From: Rufibacter roseus
GTDB lineage: Bacteria > Bacteroidota > Bacteroidia > Cytophagales > Hymenobacteraceae
Length of the DNA: 64,000 nt
Direction of reading: 5' to 3'
NCBI RefSeq assembly: GCF_001647285.1
Contig: NZ_LRML01000006.1
Location: 186,001 to 250,000, forward strand
Position 1 is the first letter of the stretch; each line of letters begins with the position of its first letter. The position numbers and the translations under genes are program-made. The notes under the pieces were generated by a model. That model was not told where the DNA came from, ran no database searches, and saw only the letters and a list, made by a program, of their open reading frames with translations. This document shows positions 7,893 to 16,015 of the stretch, in pieces.

Positions 7893-8985
7893 CCTCATAT
7901 AAACTGAAGTACACGCCGGGCATTTCCTCAGACAGAGCCATGTCTATGCGCAGGTTAATGCCTTCATCATTAAGGCGGAAGCGCAGGCCGGCACCGGCGG
8001 CAGGGTGGAGGCCTCTAAAGTTCAGATCTTCCAGGGTAGGGGCTACTTTGCCCGCGCCGGCAAATGCGGCAGCGCCAACGCGCCAGAACAAGGGCACCCG
8101 GTACTCCAGTTGGTACACCATGGCGTGCCTGTCGCGGAAGCGGGCCTCTAAATACCCGCGCAAAATGTTACCGCCGCCTATGGGCGATAAATACTGGAAA
8201 GGTACTTCTCCACTGGTGAACGTGAACAGGCCCTGCCCAGCTAATACCCCGTTAAAAGGTGCCGGCACATACTTCCGGAAATCGAGGCGATAGCGGGCAA
8301 AGTTGCTGCTGCTGCCCAACACTTTGCCGAACCACTGCACTGACGCCTGGTGAAAAGCACCCTTCCGGGGAATGTACAGGTGGTCGCGGGTGTCATAACT
8401 GGCAGTGGGACCCAGCCCGAAAGCATTTGTACCTGCACCTCCCACAATGTTGCCCGTGTTTAACTGCCCTTCGGCTTCCCGTTTGGAAATAACATCGTGC
8501 CTGAAATTTAAAAGACCGCCCAGGTACACTTTGTCCGAGATTTTCTGTTCAAACTGTAATGAACCATATAGGGCACGGCTGGTGTAGTGCTCTTCCGCTT
8601 CTTGTGTGGTATTGTTGCCTATCCCGTAAAACACATAAGGGTAATTCACGAAGTTCATGGTGCCCAACCAATGTTTGCGGTTGTGCTTGCGCCAGATATC
8701 GGTGCGAAGGGTAGAGATAACCTGTTTTCTGAGCGTATAAAAAAACGTGAGGGAATGCGTGCTGGGCCTATCGGTGGCATATCCGCCCACCTGCCTTTTC
8801 ACCAGAATCGCTTTGGCGCCAAAAGAAAAACTGGTTTCTGGGGAATAGGTTGCCGCCGGAAAAACCGTCAGCTTCTTTTTAGCCGCCACAGTGTCTGGTG
8901 CCATGACAGCGGTTTGTGTCTGGGCAACGGTATACGCGCTCTTGACCAGGAAAAGCACCAGCAAGAAAAGAGGTTTAGTTTTCAA
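7885..8985 (-). CDS. BamA/TamA-like outer-membrane barrel without POTRA domains (paralogue 1)
   Basis: The 366-aa product has a signal peptide (hydrophobic, ending VAQTQ) and reads as the Omp85 (Bac_surface_Ag) barrel with no POTRA repeats: FGLGPTASYDTRDH, the FTSGEVPFQYLSPIGGGNILRGYLEARFRD segment and a terminal aromatic residue (YEAF). The RGYLEARFRD segment corresponds to the Omp85 loop-6 (V/I)RGY/F motif. It is paralogous to the next gene. Role unknown; barrel-only Omp85 proteins are known from Bacteroidota. The frame opens with TTG at 8985, since no ATG is available before an upstream stop. Confidence 0.82.
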   Translation of the reverse strand: MKTKPLFLLVLFLVKSAYTVAQTQTAVMAPDTVAAKKKLTVFPAATYSPETSFSFGAKAILVKRQVGGYATDRPSTHSLTFFYTLRKQVISTLRTDIWRKHNRKHWLGTMNFVNYPYVFYGIGNNTTQEAEEHYTSRALYGSLQFEQKISDKVYLGGLLNFRHDVISKREAEGQLNTGNIVGGAGTNAFGLGPTASYDTRDHLYIPRKGAFHQASVQWFGKVLGSSSNFARYRLDFRKYVPAPFNGVLAGQGLFTFTSGEVPFQYLSPIGGGNILRGYLEARFRDRHAMVYQLEYRVPLFWRVGAAAFAGAGKVAPTLEDLNFRGLHPAAGAGLRFRLNDEGINLRIDMALSEEMPGVYFSLYEAF

Positions 8986-9185
8986 AAGTGTTGCTTATGG
9001 CCCTTTCGTTACCGAGCCTCCTTTGGTTCAACTTTAAAGTTAGAAATTTTAAAGCAGAGGGAAAAGCACGAGGCGCCAAATTACTTGAAGCCCCAAACCT
9101 GAAAGCAAAGATATTTACCATGTAAGGAGCTGAGAAGGACCAGAGCAAACACAGATGTAATGTTTGCCCCTCTACCTCATTCACT

Positions 9186-9225
9186 CTGTTTCAGGCCTGT
9201 TTTAGCAAAAACACCGCTAAAACAG
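9186..9225. repeat. Nested palindrome repeat, copy 4
   Basis: CTGTTTC, CCTGTTTT, AAAAACA and AAAACAG units in order, between the two barrel genes. Confidence 0.75.
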
Positions 9226-9260
9226 ATAGTTGAAAAAGGCGCTTTAGCAATTCAAGATTT

Positions 9261-10352
9261 TTAGAATGCCTCGCCGAAGGCAAAGTACACGTACATGCCT
9301 TCTTTGGAATACGCCACGTCGCCCCGAACCACCATGCCTTCATCGTTGAGGCGGTACCGCAAGCCGCCGCCGCCGCTGTTCTTGAACCTGTTGAAGGAGA
9401 AATCAGAATTTTTTCGGGTTACCTGACCAGTTGCGCCGAACACAGCCCCACTTATGCGCCAGAACAACGGAAACCGGTAGTCGGCCTGCAGCACGGCCGC
9501 ATTGTGGTCACGGAAACGGCCTTCCAGAAAACCCCGCATCTGGTTTACCCCGCCCAACGGCGACATAAATTGAAAGGGTACTTCGCCGGAGGCAAACGTG
9601 AACAAGCTCTGCCCAGCTAACACACCGGGGCCTACTGTGTGGTACTTGCGAAGATCAATCCGGTAGCGCATAAAGTTAGAGGAACCGCCCAGCAGTTTGT
9701 TGTAGCTCTGCGCCAGCATCTGCATGAAAACACCTTTGCCCGGCGTAAAGAGATTGTCGCGGTTGTCGTAAAGAAAGACAGGGCCTAGGCCAGACGAAGT
9801 AATGCCTTCGCTGCCTAACACAACATTGCTTTGCAGGAAACCGCCTTCCTCTACCTCGGTAATCCACTCCCGTTTTAAATCATAGCGCATGCCCAGGTAA
9901 AAGTTTCTGGCAAGCCGCTGCTCGAACTGGGCATACAGGTTTATGGTTTTGCTGGTGTAGTTCTCCTCGGCCTCTGCGGGGGTATCATTGCCCACGCCAA
10001 AAAACACATAGGGGTAGTTGTTGTATTCCACCCAACCGTGTATGTGCTGCGCGTTGTGTTTGCGCCAGAAATCTACCAGAAACGTAGACAGCATCTGCTT
10101 TCGGGTGGTGAACACGAGCGAGGGGGAGATGGTGCTGGGCCGATCAGAGCGCAGGCTACCGGCGGAGCGGCGTACCTGCACCGGTTTGGCACCAAAGCCG
10201 AAGCGGGTTTCAGGGGTATAATATGCAATAGGGAAGATGCTCCACTTCACGCTTCTCACGCGCAAAGTGTCATCTGCCGGTAGCGGTGCATCCTGGGCAC
10301 AGACACCCGATGCCGTGGCTAAAAGTGCCAAACCTAAAAGTAGCTTCTTCAT
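9261..10352 (-). CDS. BamA/TamA-like outer-membrane barrel without POTRA domains (paralogue 2)
   Basis: The 363-aa paralogue of the preceding gene starts with a clear signal peptide (MKKLLLGLALLATASGVCAQ). It shares the SSGLGPVFLYDNRDN, FASGEVPFQFMSPLGG and MRGFLEGRFRDH segments and also ends in EAF, the aromatic-terminal signature recognised by the BAM machinery. I use the ATG at 10352 because it starts the signal peptide. The two paralogues probably arose by tandem duplication and are separated by a palindrome repeat. Substrate or function is unknown. Confidence 0.84.
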   Translation of the reverse strand: MKKLLLGLALLATASGVCAQDAPLPADDTLRVRSVKWSIFPIAYYTPETRFGFGAKPVQVRRSAGSLRSDRPSTISPSLVFTTRKQMLSTFLVDFWRKHNAQHIHGWVEYNNYPYVFFGVGNDTPAEAEENYTSKTINLYAQFEQRLARNFYLGMRYDLKREWITEVEEGGFLQSNVVLGSEGITSSGLGPVFLYDNRDNLFTPGKGVFMQMLAQSYNKLLGGSSNFMRYRIDLRKYHTVGPGVLAGQSLFTFASGEVPFQFMSPLGGVNQMRGFLEGRFRDHNAAVLQADYRFPLFWRISGAVFGATGQVTRKNSDFSFNRFKNSGGGGLRYRLNDEGMVVRGDVAYSKEGMYVYFAFGEAF

Positions 10353-10450
10353 GAGTAAAGTTTGTGGCGAAACGGCGCGTTTGGCAATTAGCACGGCCTT
10401 GGGGTACAGCAAGATACTTATAAATTCTCCAATCTAAATCTGCTCCTATT

Positions 10451-10489
10451 CTGTTTTTACGCCAGTTTTAGAAAAACAGCCCTAAAACG
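10451..10489. repeat. Nested palindrome repeat, copy 5
   Basis: CTGTTTT, CAGTTTT, AAAACAG and AAAACG units between a minus-strand barrel gene and a plus-strand HD gene. Confidence 0.7.
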
Positions 10490-10552
10490 CTGTTATACGC
10501 CTGCAGGCGCTTTGAAGCTGGGCTTTCCAGATTTTTTGCCTAGTTTTCGGAG

Positions 10553-11230
10553 ATGAACGAACAAGAACTGGTGAAGCAGACTGCCAAGCATGTAGAAGCT
10601 CTCTTCTCTGGCGAGGGCTCTGGGCATGATTGGTGGCACATCCGGCGGGTGTGGCAAAACGCGCTCAAAATTGGGCAGCAGGAAAAGGCAGATTTACTTA
10701 TAGTGCAGCTGGGTGCGCTGCTGCATGACATTGCCGACTGGAAATTCCACGGGGGCGACGAAGAAGCCGGTCCGCGGGAGGCTGCCAAATGGCTGCGGTC
10801 ATTACAGGCTCCCGAGCATATAATTACAAAGGTGTGCCAGATTATCAGGGAAGTTTCTTACAAAGGAGCCGGTGTAGACACCGAACCCAGCACTCTGGAG
10901 GCGGCCGTAGTGCAAGACGCCGACCGCTTAGACGCCATTGGCGCCATAGGCGTGGGGCGTGCTTTCGCCTACGGCGGACATAAGAACCGGGAGATGTATA
11001 ATCCGCACATAATGCCTCAGCTGCATGCCTCTTTTGAGGAATACAAGAAGAACAGCGGCCCCACCATCAACCACTTTTACGAAAAGCTGTTTCTGCTCAA
11101 AGACAGACTAAACACTTCTACCGGCCTGCAAATGGCTGAGGAGCGGAATAATTTCATGAAACAGTTTGTGCGGCAGTTCCTGGCGGAGTGGCACCCAGAG
11201 GAAGACATTCCAGAATCTTTTCACGTGTAA
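10553..11230 (+). CDS. HD domain phosphohydrolase (YedJ-like)
   Basis: The 225-aa protein carries the HD-superfamily metal motif: His in GHDWWHIRRV (near 23-28), the HD doublet in LLHDIADW (near 61) and Asp in QDADRLDAIG (near 122). These bind a metal for phosphate-ester hydrolysis. It matches the YedJ/YpgQ type of stand-alone HD proteins; the natural substrate is unknown, though nucleotide or diphosphate hydrolysis is usual. It lies 40 bp upstream of the M14 pair and may be co-transcribed with it. Confidence 0.85.
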   Translation: MNEQELVKQTAKHVEALFSGEGSGHDWWHIRRVWQNALKIGQQEKADLLIVQLGALLHDIADWKFHGGDEEAGPREAAKWLRSLQAPEHIITKVCQIIREVSYKGAGVDTEPSTLEAAVVQDADRLDAIGAIGVGRAFAYGGHKNREMYNPHIMPQLHASFEEYKKNSGPTINHFYEKLFLLKDRLNTSTGLQMAEERNNFMKQFVRQFLAEWHPEEDIPESFHV

Positions 11231-11270
11231 GCTCTACTGCCTCCACTCAAATTCACCTTCCAATCTATCT

Positions 11271-12935
11271 ATGAGAAAAAGTACCAAGGCCATATTGTTA
11301 GGGGCAATGCTCTCCGGCCTTAGTTTCAACGGCTGGGCCCAGCACCGCGATTACCCCAGCTACAGCCAGCTGACGGCACGGCTTATGAAAATCGGGAGCC
11401 GTTATCCTAACCTGTGCTCGGTGAACACCATAGGCAAAACCGCTACCGGTAAAGAGGTGTGGCTGCTCACGCTGGGCCGTGACAATGCCGAAAATAAACC
11501 CGCCTTAGTGATTGCGGCAGGGGTAGAGGCTACCCAACTGGCTACGGTAGAGCTCTCTTTACAGATGACGGAGCAGTTGCTGCAGGCTGCCATGGTGCAA
11601 GACTCTGTACGGCAGTTGCTCCAGACCAAGACCATTTATATTTTTCCCAACCTGAACCCAGACGCTACAGAGCAATACTCTGAGAAACTGCGTTGGGAAC
11701 GCTCGGGCAACGCCCAGCCCATGGACGATGACCGCGACGGCCGCATCTTTGAGGACCCCTTTGAAGACTTGAACCGCGATGGTCTTATCACTATGATGCG
11801 AGTCAAAGATCCTACCGGTCCGTACAGGCCGTCAAAGCTAGACCCTAGAGTTATGGTGAAAGCTGATGCGGCCAAAGGCGAAAAAGGAGGATATCTGCTC
11901 CTGACCGAAGGCATTGACAATGACAAAGACGGCAAGTGGAATGAAGACCCGGAGGGTGGCGTTGTGTTCAATAAAAATTTTTCCTTTGACTTCCCTTACT
12001 TTCAGGTGGGTGCGGGGGAGCACCCTATGTCTGAGCGGGAAACCAAGGCTTTTGCTGATTTTCTGTTCGATGCCAAAAATGTGTATGCTGTTTTTGTGCT
12101 TGGCCCAACTAATAATTTATCAGAACCATTAAAATTTGACCGTTCTAATGTAAGCAAACGCATTATTACAGGTTTGCTGGAGAAAGATGCCGCTGTCAAT
12201 AGTCAGGTGTCAAAGCTGTACAATGCCACCACCCAGTTGAAAGATGCTCCTAAAACTCAACCTACCGGAGGTGACGTGCTGCAGTGGGCGTATTTTCACT
12301 ATGGCCGTTACAGTTACTCCACCCCCGGCTGGTGGATTCCCAAACAACCCTTGCCAAAAGATTCTACCTATACGAGCCAAACATATCCGGAGGAAGACCA
12401 TGAAGACCTGAATTTCCTCCGTTGGGCAAAGGCCAATAACGTGGTAGGTACCTTTGTAAACTGGACTCCCATTCAACACCCTGATTTCCCGGGGCAGACA
12501 GTGGAAGTAGGAGGCTTAGCTCCTTACGTGAAGCAAACGCCACCCAAGCACCTGCTGGAGCCTGTTACAAGGCAGCACCTGAAATTTTTTATGGCCTACG
12601 CTGAGCTTATGCCTAGGCTGGAGATTGTAAATATTAAAACAGAGAAAGTAACGGGTGGGCTTACCCGTATCACGGCCGAGGTGCTTAACAATGGCTCACT
12701 ACCTACCCACTCTGAAATTGGCGACCGTACCCGCTGGGTGCAGAAAGTGAAGGTAAACCTTAGGCTCGAAAAAGACCAAACCTTGGTGTCAGGGCCTAAA
12801 ATGCATTTGCACAATGCCATTGCCGGAGGCGATAAAGTCACCGTGTCTTGGCTCGTGAAGGGCAAGGGCTACGTAGGAGTAGTGGCGAGCAGCCCTACCG
12901 CTGGTACTCAAACAAAAGAAGTGGTTCTCAGATAG
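11271..12935 (+). CDS. Secreted M14-family peptidase homologue, predicted inactive
   Basis: The 554-aa protein starts with a signal peptide (ATG at 11271; ending NGWAQ) and aligns throughout with the downstream M14 carboxypeptidase. Where the active paralogue has the zinc motif HSNE, this one has EATQ (residues about 86-89), so both first ligands are lost. The SYHNYGG third-ligand segment is replaced by FVLGPTNNL. It keeps two acidic DxDxDG-like loops (DDDRDGR, DNDKDGK) that could bind calcium. A pseudoenzyme role, for example substrate binding or partner to the next gene 3 bp downstream, is inferred. Confidence 0.8.
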   Translation: MRKSTKAILLGAMLSGLSFNGWAQHRDYPSYSQLTARLMKIGSRYPNLCSVNTIGKTATGKEVWLLTLGRDNAENKPALVIAAGVEATQLATVELSLQMTEQLLQAAMVQDSVRQLLQTKTIYIFPNLNPDATEQYSEKLRWERSGNAQPMDDDRDGRIFEDPFEDLNRDGLITMMRVKDPTGPYRPSKLDPRVMVKADAAKGEKGGYLLLTEGIDNDKDGKWNEDPEGGVVFNKNFSFDFPYFQVGAGEHPMSERETKAFADFLFDAKNVYAVFVLGPTNNLSEPLKFDRSNVSKRIITGLLEKDAAVNSQVSKLYNATTQLKDAPKTQPTGGDVLQWAYFHYGRYSYSTPGWWIPKQPLPKDSTYTSQTYPEEDHEDLNFLRWAKANNVVGTFVNWTPIQHPDFPGQTVEVGGLAPYVKQTPPKHLLEPVTRQHLKFFMAYAELMPRLEIVNIKTEKVTGGLTRITAEVLNNGSLPTHSEIGDRTRWVQKVKVNLRLEKDQTLVSGPKMHLHNAIAGGDKVTVSWLVKGKGYVGVVASSPTAGTQTKEVVLR

Positions 12936-12938
12936 CGC

Positions 12939-14699
12939 ATGTTCATGAAAAATACATTGAAGAAATTTTGTACTGCCGCTGCTGCCTTTTCTCTTTTCCT
13001 TGGCTCATCAGTTGTTCTGGCACAGACCGCTAACCAGGTTTTCAGAGCCGCCGGCACTCCACAAAGCCCTAAAGTCACCGTCAGCTGGAACCGTTATTAT
13101 GACCATGCCGGCATCAATGAAATCTGCCGCAAGCTGGCTGAGGCTCATCCTGACCTGGTGAAGCTGGAAACAGTGGGTGAGTCTTTTGGAGGCAGGAGAA
13201 TGATTGCGCTGGTCATTACCGATTACAAGACCGGTGACCCAAACAAGAAGCCAGGCATGTACATCGACGGCAACATCCACTCCAATGAGATACAGGGAGC
13301 GGAATTTGCCCTGTACACCGCCTGGTATTTAGCCGAAAGCTTCCAAGACAACAAGTTCATTAAAGAACTGCTGCAGCAGAAGACGTTTTATATCGTGCCC
13401 ACTATCAATCCAGATGCCCGTGATCATTTCATGCACTCGGCTAACACGGCTCACTCCCCCAGATCTGGCATGATTCCGCTAGATGATGACGGTGACGGAT
13501 TGGTAGACGAGGATCAGCCCGATGACCTTAACAACGACGGCCATATTACCTTCATGCGCCGCAAATCAGCCAACGGCCGCTATATCATTGATCCGCACAA
13601 CCCCTTCCGGCTGATACCGGCAAAACCTGATCAGGCAGGAGAGTATGAAATTTTGGGTTATGAAGGAATAGACAACGACGGCGACGGTAAAATAAACGAA
13701 GACCCGCCCGGCTATTATGACCCTAACCGCGATTGGGCTTGGAACTGGCAGCCCGATTACGTGCAGCGGGGTGCCTATAAATATCCGTTTTCCATACCTG
13801 AAAACCGCAACGTGAAAGACTTTGTGTTACGCCACCCCAACATTGCCGGCGCGCAGAGTTACCATAACTATGGCGGCATGGTTTTGCGCGGTCCAGGGGC
13901 CGAGGAAGACACCAATACCTACACCCGTGAAGACAACCAAGTGTATGACCAGCTGGGCAATTACGCCGAAACCATTATACCAGGGTATGATTACATGGTG
14001 GTGTATAAAGACCTTTATTCTGCTTTCGGTGGTGAGTTAGATTGGTTCCATGGCGCCCGCGGCGTTTTCACCTTCTCCAACGAGCTGATGTCGCCGTACC
14101 TGCAGTTCCACCGGCGGCAGGCTCCGGGGCAAGACCGTGATCTGGAATTCTATGAGTTTGATAAGATGCTGCTGTTCAGCGATGCCTTTGTGGAGTGGGC
14201 TCCATTTGACCACCCAGCCTACGGCCCCATTGAGATTGGGGGCTTCAAGAAGAATTACTCCCGCGCGCACCCGGGCTTTTTACTGGAGGAAGATGCCCAC
14301 CGCAACATGGCCTTTACCGTGTACCATGCCTACCAAACCCCAAACTTAGTGATTCAGGACGCCACCACCAGAAAGCTGGGAAACGGGCTGACAGAAGTGA
14401 CCGTGACGGTAGCCAATACGCGCTTAATTCCCACGCACTCCAGCCATGACATCAAATACAAAATTGAGCGGCCAGATTACATCACCCTTAAAGATAAAGA
14501 TGTGGTGGCCGGCATAGTACTGGAAAACTCAGATTTGAATTTGGGCAAAGAGCAGAAATATACGCCTCACCGGTTAGAGGTTCCCAATATTCCGGGTATG
14601 GGCTTTGTGAAAGTACGCTGGATTGTCAAGTCTGCCAACCCAAATCTTGAGGTAGAGGTAGATAGCCGAAAGGGCGGGGTGGTTACACGTCGGTTTTAA
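12939..14699 (+). CDS. Secreted M14-family zinc carboxypeptidase
   Basis: This 586-aa protein has a signal peptide (start ATG 12939, or 12945 for a shorter form) and an M14 peptidase domain. The zinc ligands His114 and Glu117 lie in GNIHSNEIQG, the third ligand in AQSYHNYGG, and a candidate catalytic Glu in FTFSNELMS. The two acidic loops LDDDGDG and DNDGDGK resemble calcium-binding loops. The C-terminal region is probably a beta-sandwich. It removes C-terminal residues from peptides outside the cytoplasm; the exact substrate is unknown. It is coupled (3 bp) to its inactive homologue upstream. Confidence 0.88.
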   Translation: MFMKNTLKKFCTAAAAFSLFLGSSVVLAQTANQVFRAAGTPQSPKVTVSWNRYYDHAGINEICRKLAEAHPDLVKLETVGESFGGRRMIALVITDYKTGDPNKKPGMYIDGNIHSNEIQGAEFALYTAWYLAESFQDNKFIKELLQQKTFYIVPTINPDARDHFMHSANTAHSPRSGMIPLDDDGDGLVDEDQPDDLNNDGHITFMRRKSANGRYIIDPHNPFRLIPAKPDQAGEYEILGYEGIDNDGDGKINEDPPGYYDPNRDWAWNWQPDYVQRGAYKYPFSIPENRNVKDFVLRHPNIAGAQSYHNYGGMVLRGPGAEEDTNTYTREDNQVYDQLGNYAETIIPGYDYMVVYKDLYSAFGGELDWFHGARGVFTFSNELMSPYLQFHRRQAPGQDRDLEFYEFDKMLLFSDAFVEWAPFDHPAYGPIEIGGFKKNYSRAHPGFLLEEDAHRNMAFTVYHAYQTPNLVIQDATTRKLGNGLTEVTVTVANTRLIPTHSSHDIKYKIERPDYITLKDKDVVAGIVLENSDLNLGKEQKYTPHRLEVPNIPGMGFVKVRWIVKSANPNLEVEVDSRKGGVVTRRF

Positions 14700-14730
14700 G
14701 CTAATTTTAGAAAAACAGCCCCAAAACATG
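14692..14730. repeat. Nested palindrome repeat, copy 6, running into a stop codon
   Basis: Degenerate copy: GGTTTT (which includes the TTT TAA end of the M14 gene), ATTTT, AAAACAG and AAAACA. It merges with the terminator hairpin that follows. Confidence 0.6.
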
Positions 14731-14766
14731 AAAGGCCGCTAAGTCAGCGGCCTTTCATGTTTTGGG
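14720..14766. terminator. Bidirectional terminator between convergent genes
   Basis: A perfect 21-bp inverted repeat with a 5-nt loop lies between the convergent M14 gene and the secreted protein at 14778. Its A-rich and T-rich ends give T runs in both directions. Confidence 0.85.
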
Positions 14767-14777
14767 AGAATATTCTT

Positions 14778-15548
14778 CTAGAGGGAGTTATAGTAGGCAA
14801 TTACCTTTATCAGTTCCTGCTCTGTGTTCAAACTCAGCTTTTCCTTTTTTAGATAATCTTTTAACTTTTCTTCCTGGTCTACCAAGGCATTCAAAATCGA
14901 TTTTCGGTTAAGTTTCACCTTCTGCATTTGTCCGTTATTTAATACAAAATAGTGCACCTGGTCTACCAGTTGGTCAAATGGTTGGTTTGCACTGTAAGCG
15001 CCTTTGTAGTTGGCGTCTATTTTCAGTTTTCCTGCTCCTTTAAGTAATGTGGCATTGCCCTGGTGCAGTATTGCAAAGAAGGTGTTCGCCAGTTTGGGGT
15101 CTAAAGCTGCGGCTTGTGGGTACTTCCTGAATTCTACCATTTGGTCATAGCCCGGCAATTCCATCTGAAAAGACTTGACCACATCTGTACTCAATAAAAG
15201 CGTGTCTTTGGTGGCCGGAATAATCGCCCCAAGCTGGTTGCTGTACACATCGTATTTTAGCTTCAGCCCAGTGAAAGGTTGGGTCTTTTGGGTATTGCCT
15301 ATTTGCACCTCCAGCTTTCCCGGAAGCCACACATCAACAAAATAAGGGTGACCATTCATGCCTTGGTAACGGTTATCAAACCCCTGCACGCCCGGTGAAT
15401 GATAGTTACCCAGGCTCTGCAGGTAGGTAACTGTCATTTGGCCTGCCGATCCGTCTACCGCCGGGGCATTTGTTTGGGCAAAGGAAAAGGAGGAAAATCC
15501 TATGGCCAACACACAGGACAGGCCTAACTTTGCTACTGGTACTTTCAT
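14778..15548 (-). CDS. Secreted protein of unknown function
   Basis: The 256-aa product starts at the ATG at 15548 with a signal peptide (ending FSFAQ). The mature part is rich in turns and beta-strands, includes YVDVW-like segments near GHPYFVDVWLPGKLEV and ends with a Lys-rich helix (EEKLKDYLKKEKLSL). I do not recognise a characterised domain. It probably resides in the periplasm. Low similarity to other window genes and a separate terminator suggest it is transcribed alone. Confidence 0.6.
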   Translation of the reverse strand: MKVPVAKLGLSCVLAIGFSSFSFAQTNAPAVDGSAGQMTVTYLQSLGNYHSPGVQGFDNRYQGMNGHPYFVDVWLPGKLEVQIGNTQKTQPFTGLKLKYDVYSNQLGAIIPATKDTLLLSTDVVKSFQMELPGYDQMVEFRKYPQAAALDPKLANTFFAILHQGNATLLKGAGKLKIDANYKGAYSANQPFDQLVDQVHYFVLNNGQMQKVKLNRKSILNALVDQEEKLKDYLKKEKLSLNTEQELIKVIAYYNSL

Positions 15549-15687
15549 ACTCAAATTCTTTTTGATACTATTTTAAGACAATTACCCGGCAAAGCAAAGA
15601 GCGCTGTGCTCTTTTAGCACAATGTTTGATAGAAATTACTGTTTATACTGTACTTTAGACTTTAGCTTTACCATAATTCTGTTGCTT

Positions 15688-15930
15688 ATGTTCTTACAAT
15701 ACAAATCTGTTCCGGCTTTACTCGTGGTTATTTTACTTGTGCTTGGCAGTGTTTCGTGTACGCCGCGGTGCCCCATTGCCTCTTGCCAAACCAGAATGAT
15801 ACACCCGCACGGAGGCCAGGATTACAGGGGTATGCCTTGGTACAAAAAGCAGCGTCCGCGCATAGGGGAGAAGCTCCCGAAACCATCAAAAGAAGTACAA
15901 AGAGAAATGAACAAAAATGGCGGCCGCTAG
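15688..15930 (+). CDS. Small lipoprotein upstream of gyrA
   Basis: The 80-aa product (ATG at 15688) has a lipoprotein signal, ALLVVILLVLGSVSC, followed by a short, basic, Pro-rich and Gly-rich mature part (HPHGGQDYRGMPWYKKQRPR). The Cys after GSVS is the likely lipidation site. I infer an envelope location; function is unknown. An in-frame extension upstream exists but would bury the signal peptide. Confidence 0.6.
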   Translation: MFLQYKSVPALLVVILLVLGSVSCTPRCPIASCQTRMIHPHGGQDYRGMPWYKKQRPRIGEKLPKPSKEVQREMNKNGGR

Positions 15931-16015
15931 AAGACCAAAAATTAGTATATCACTATCTTTATGCGTAAATTGCAAGCTTATAAAAAGTGCATCATAAAGC
16001 TGTATTTAAGGTAAA

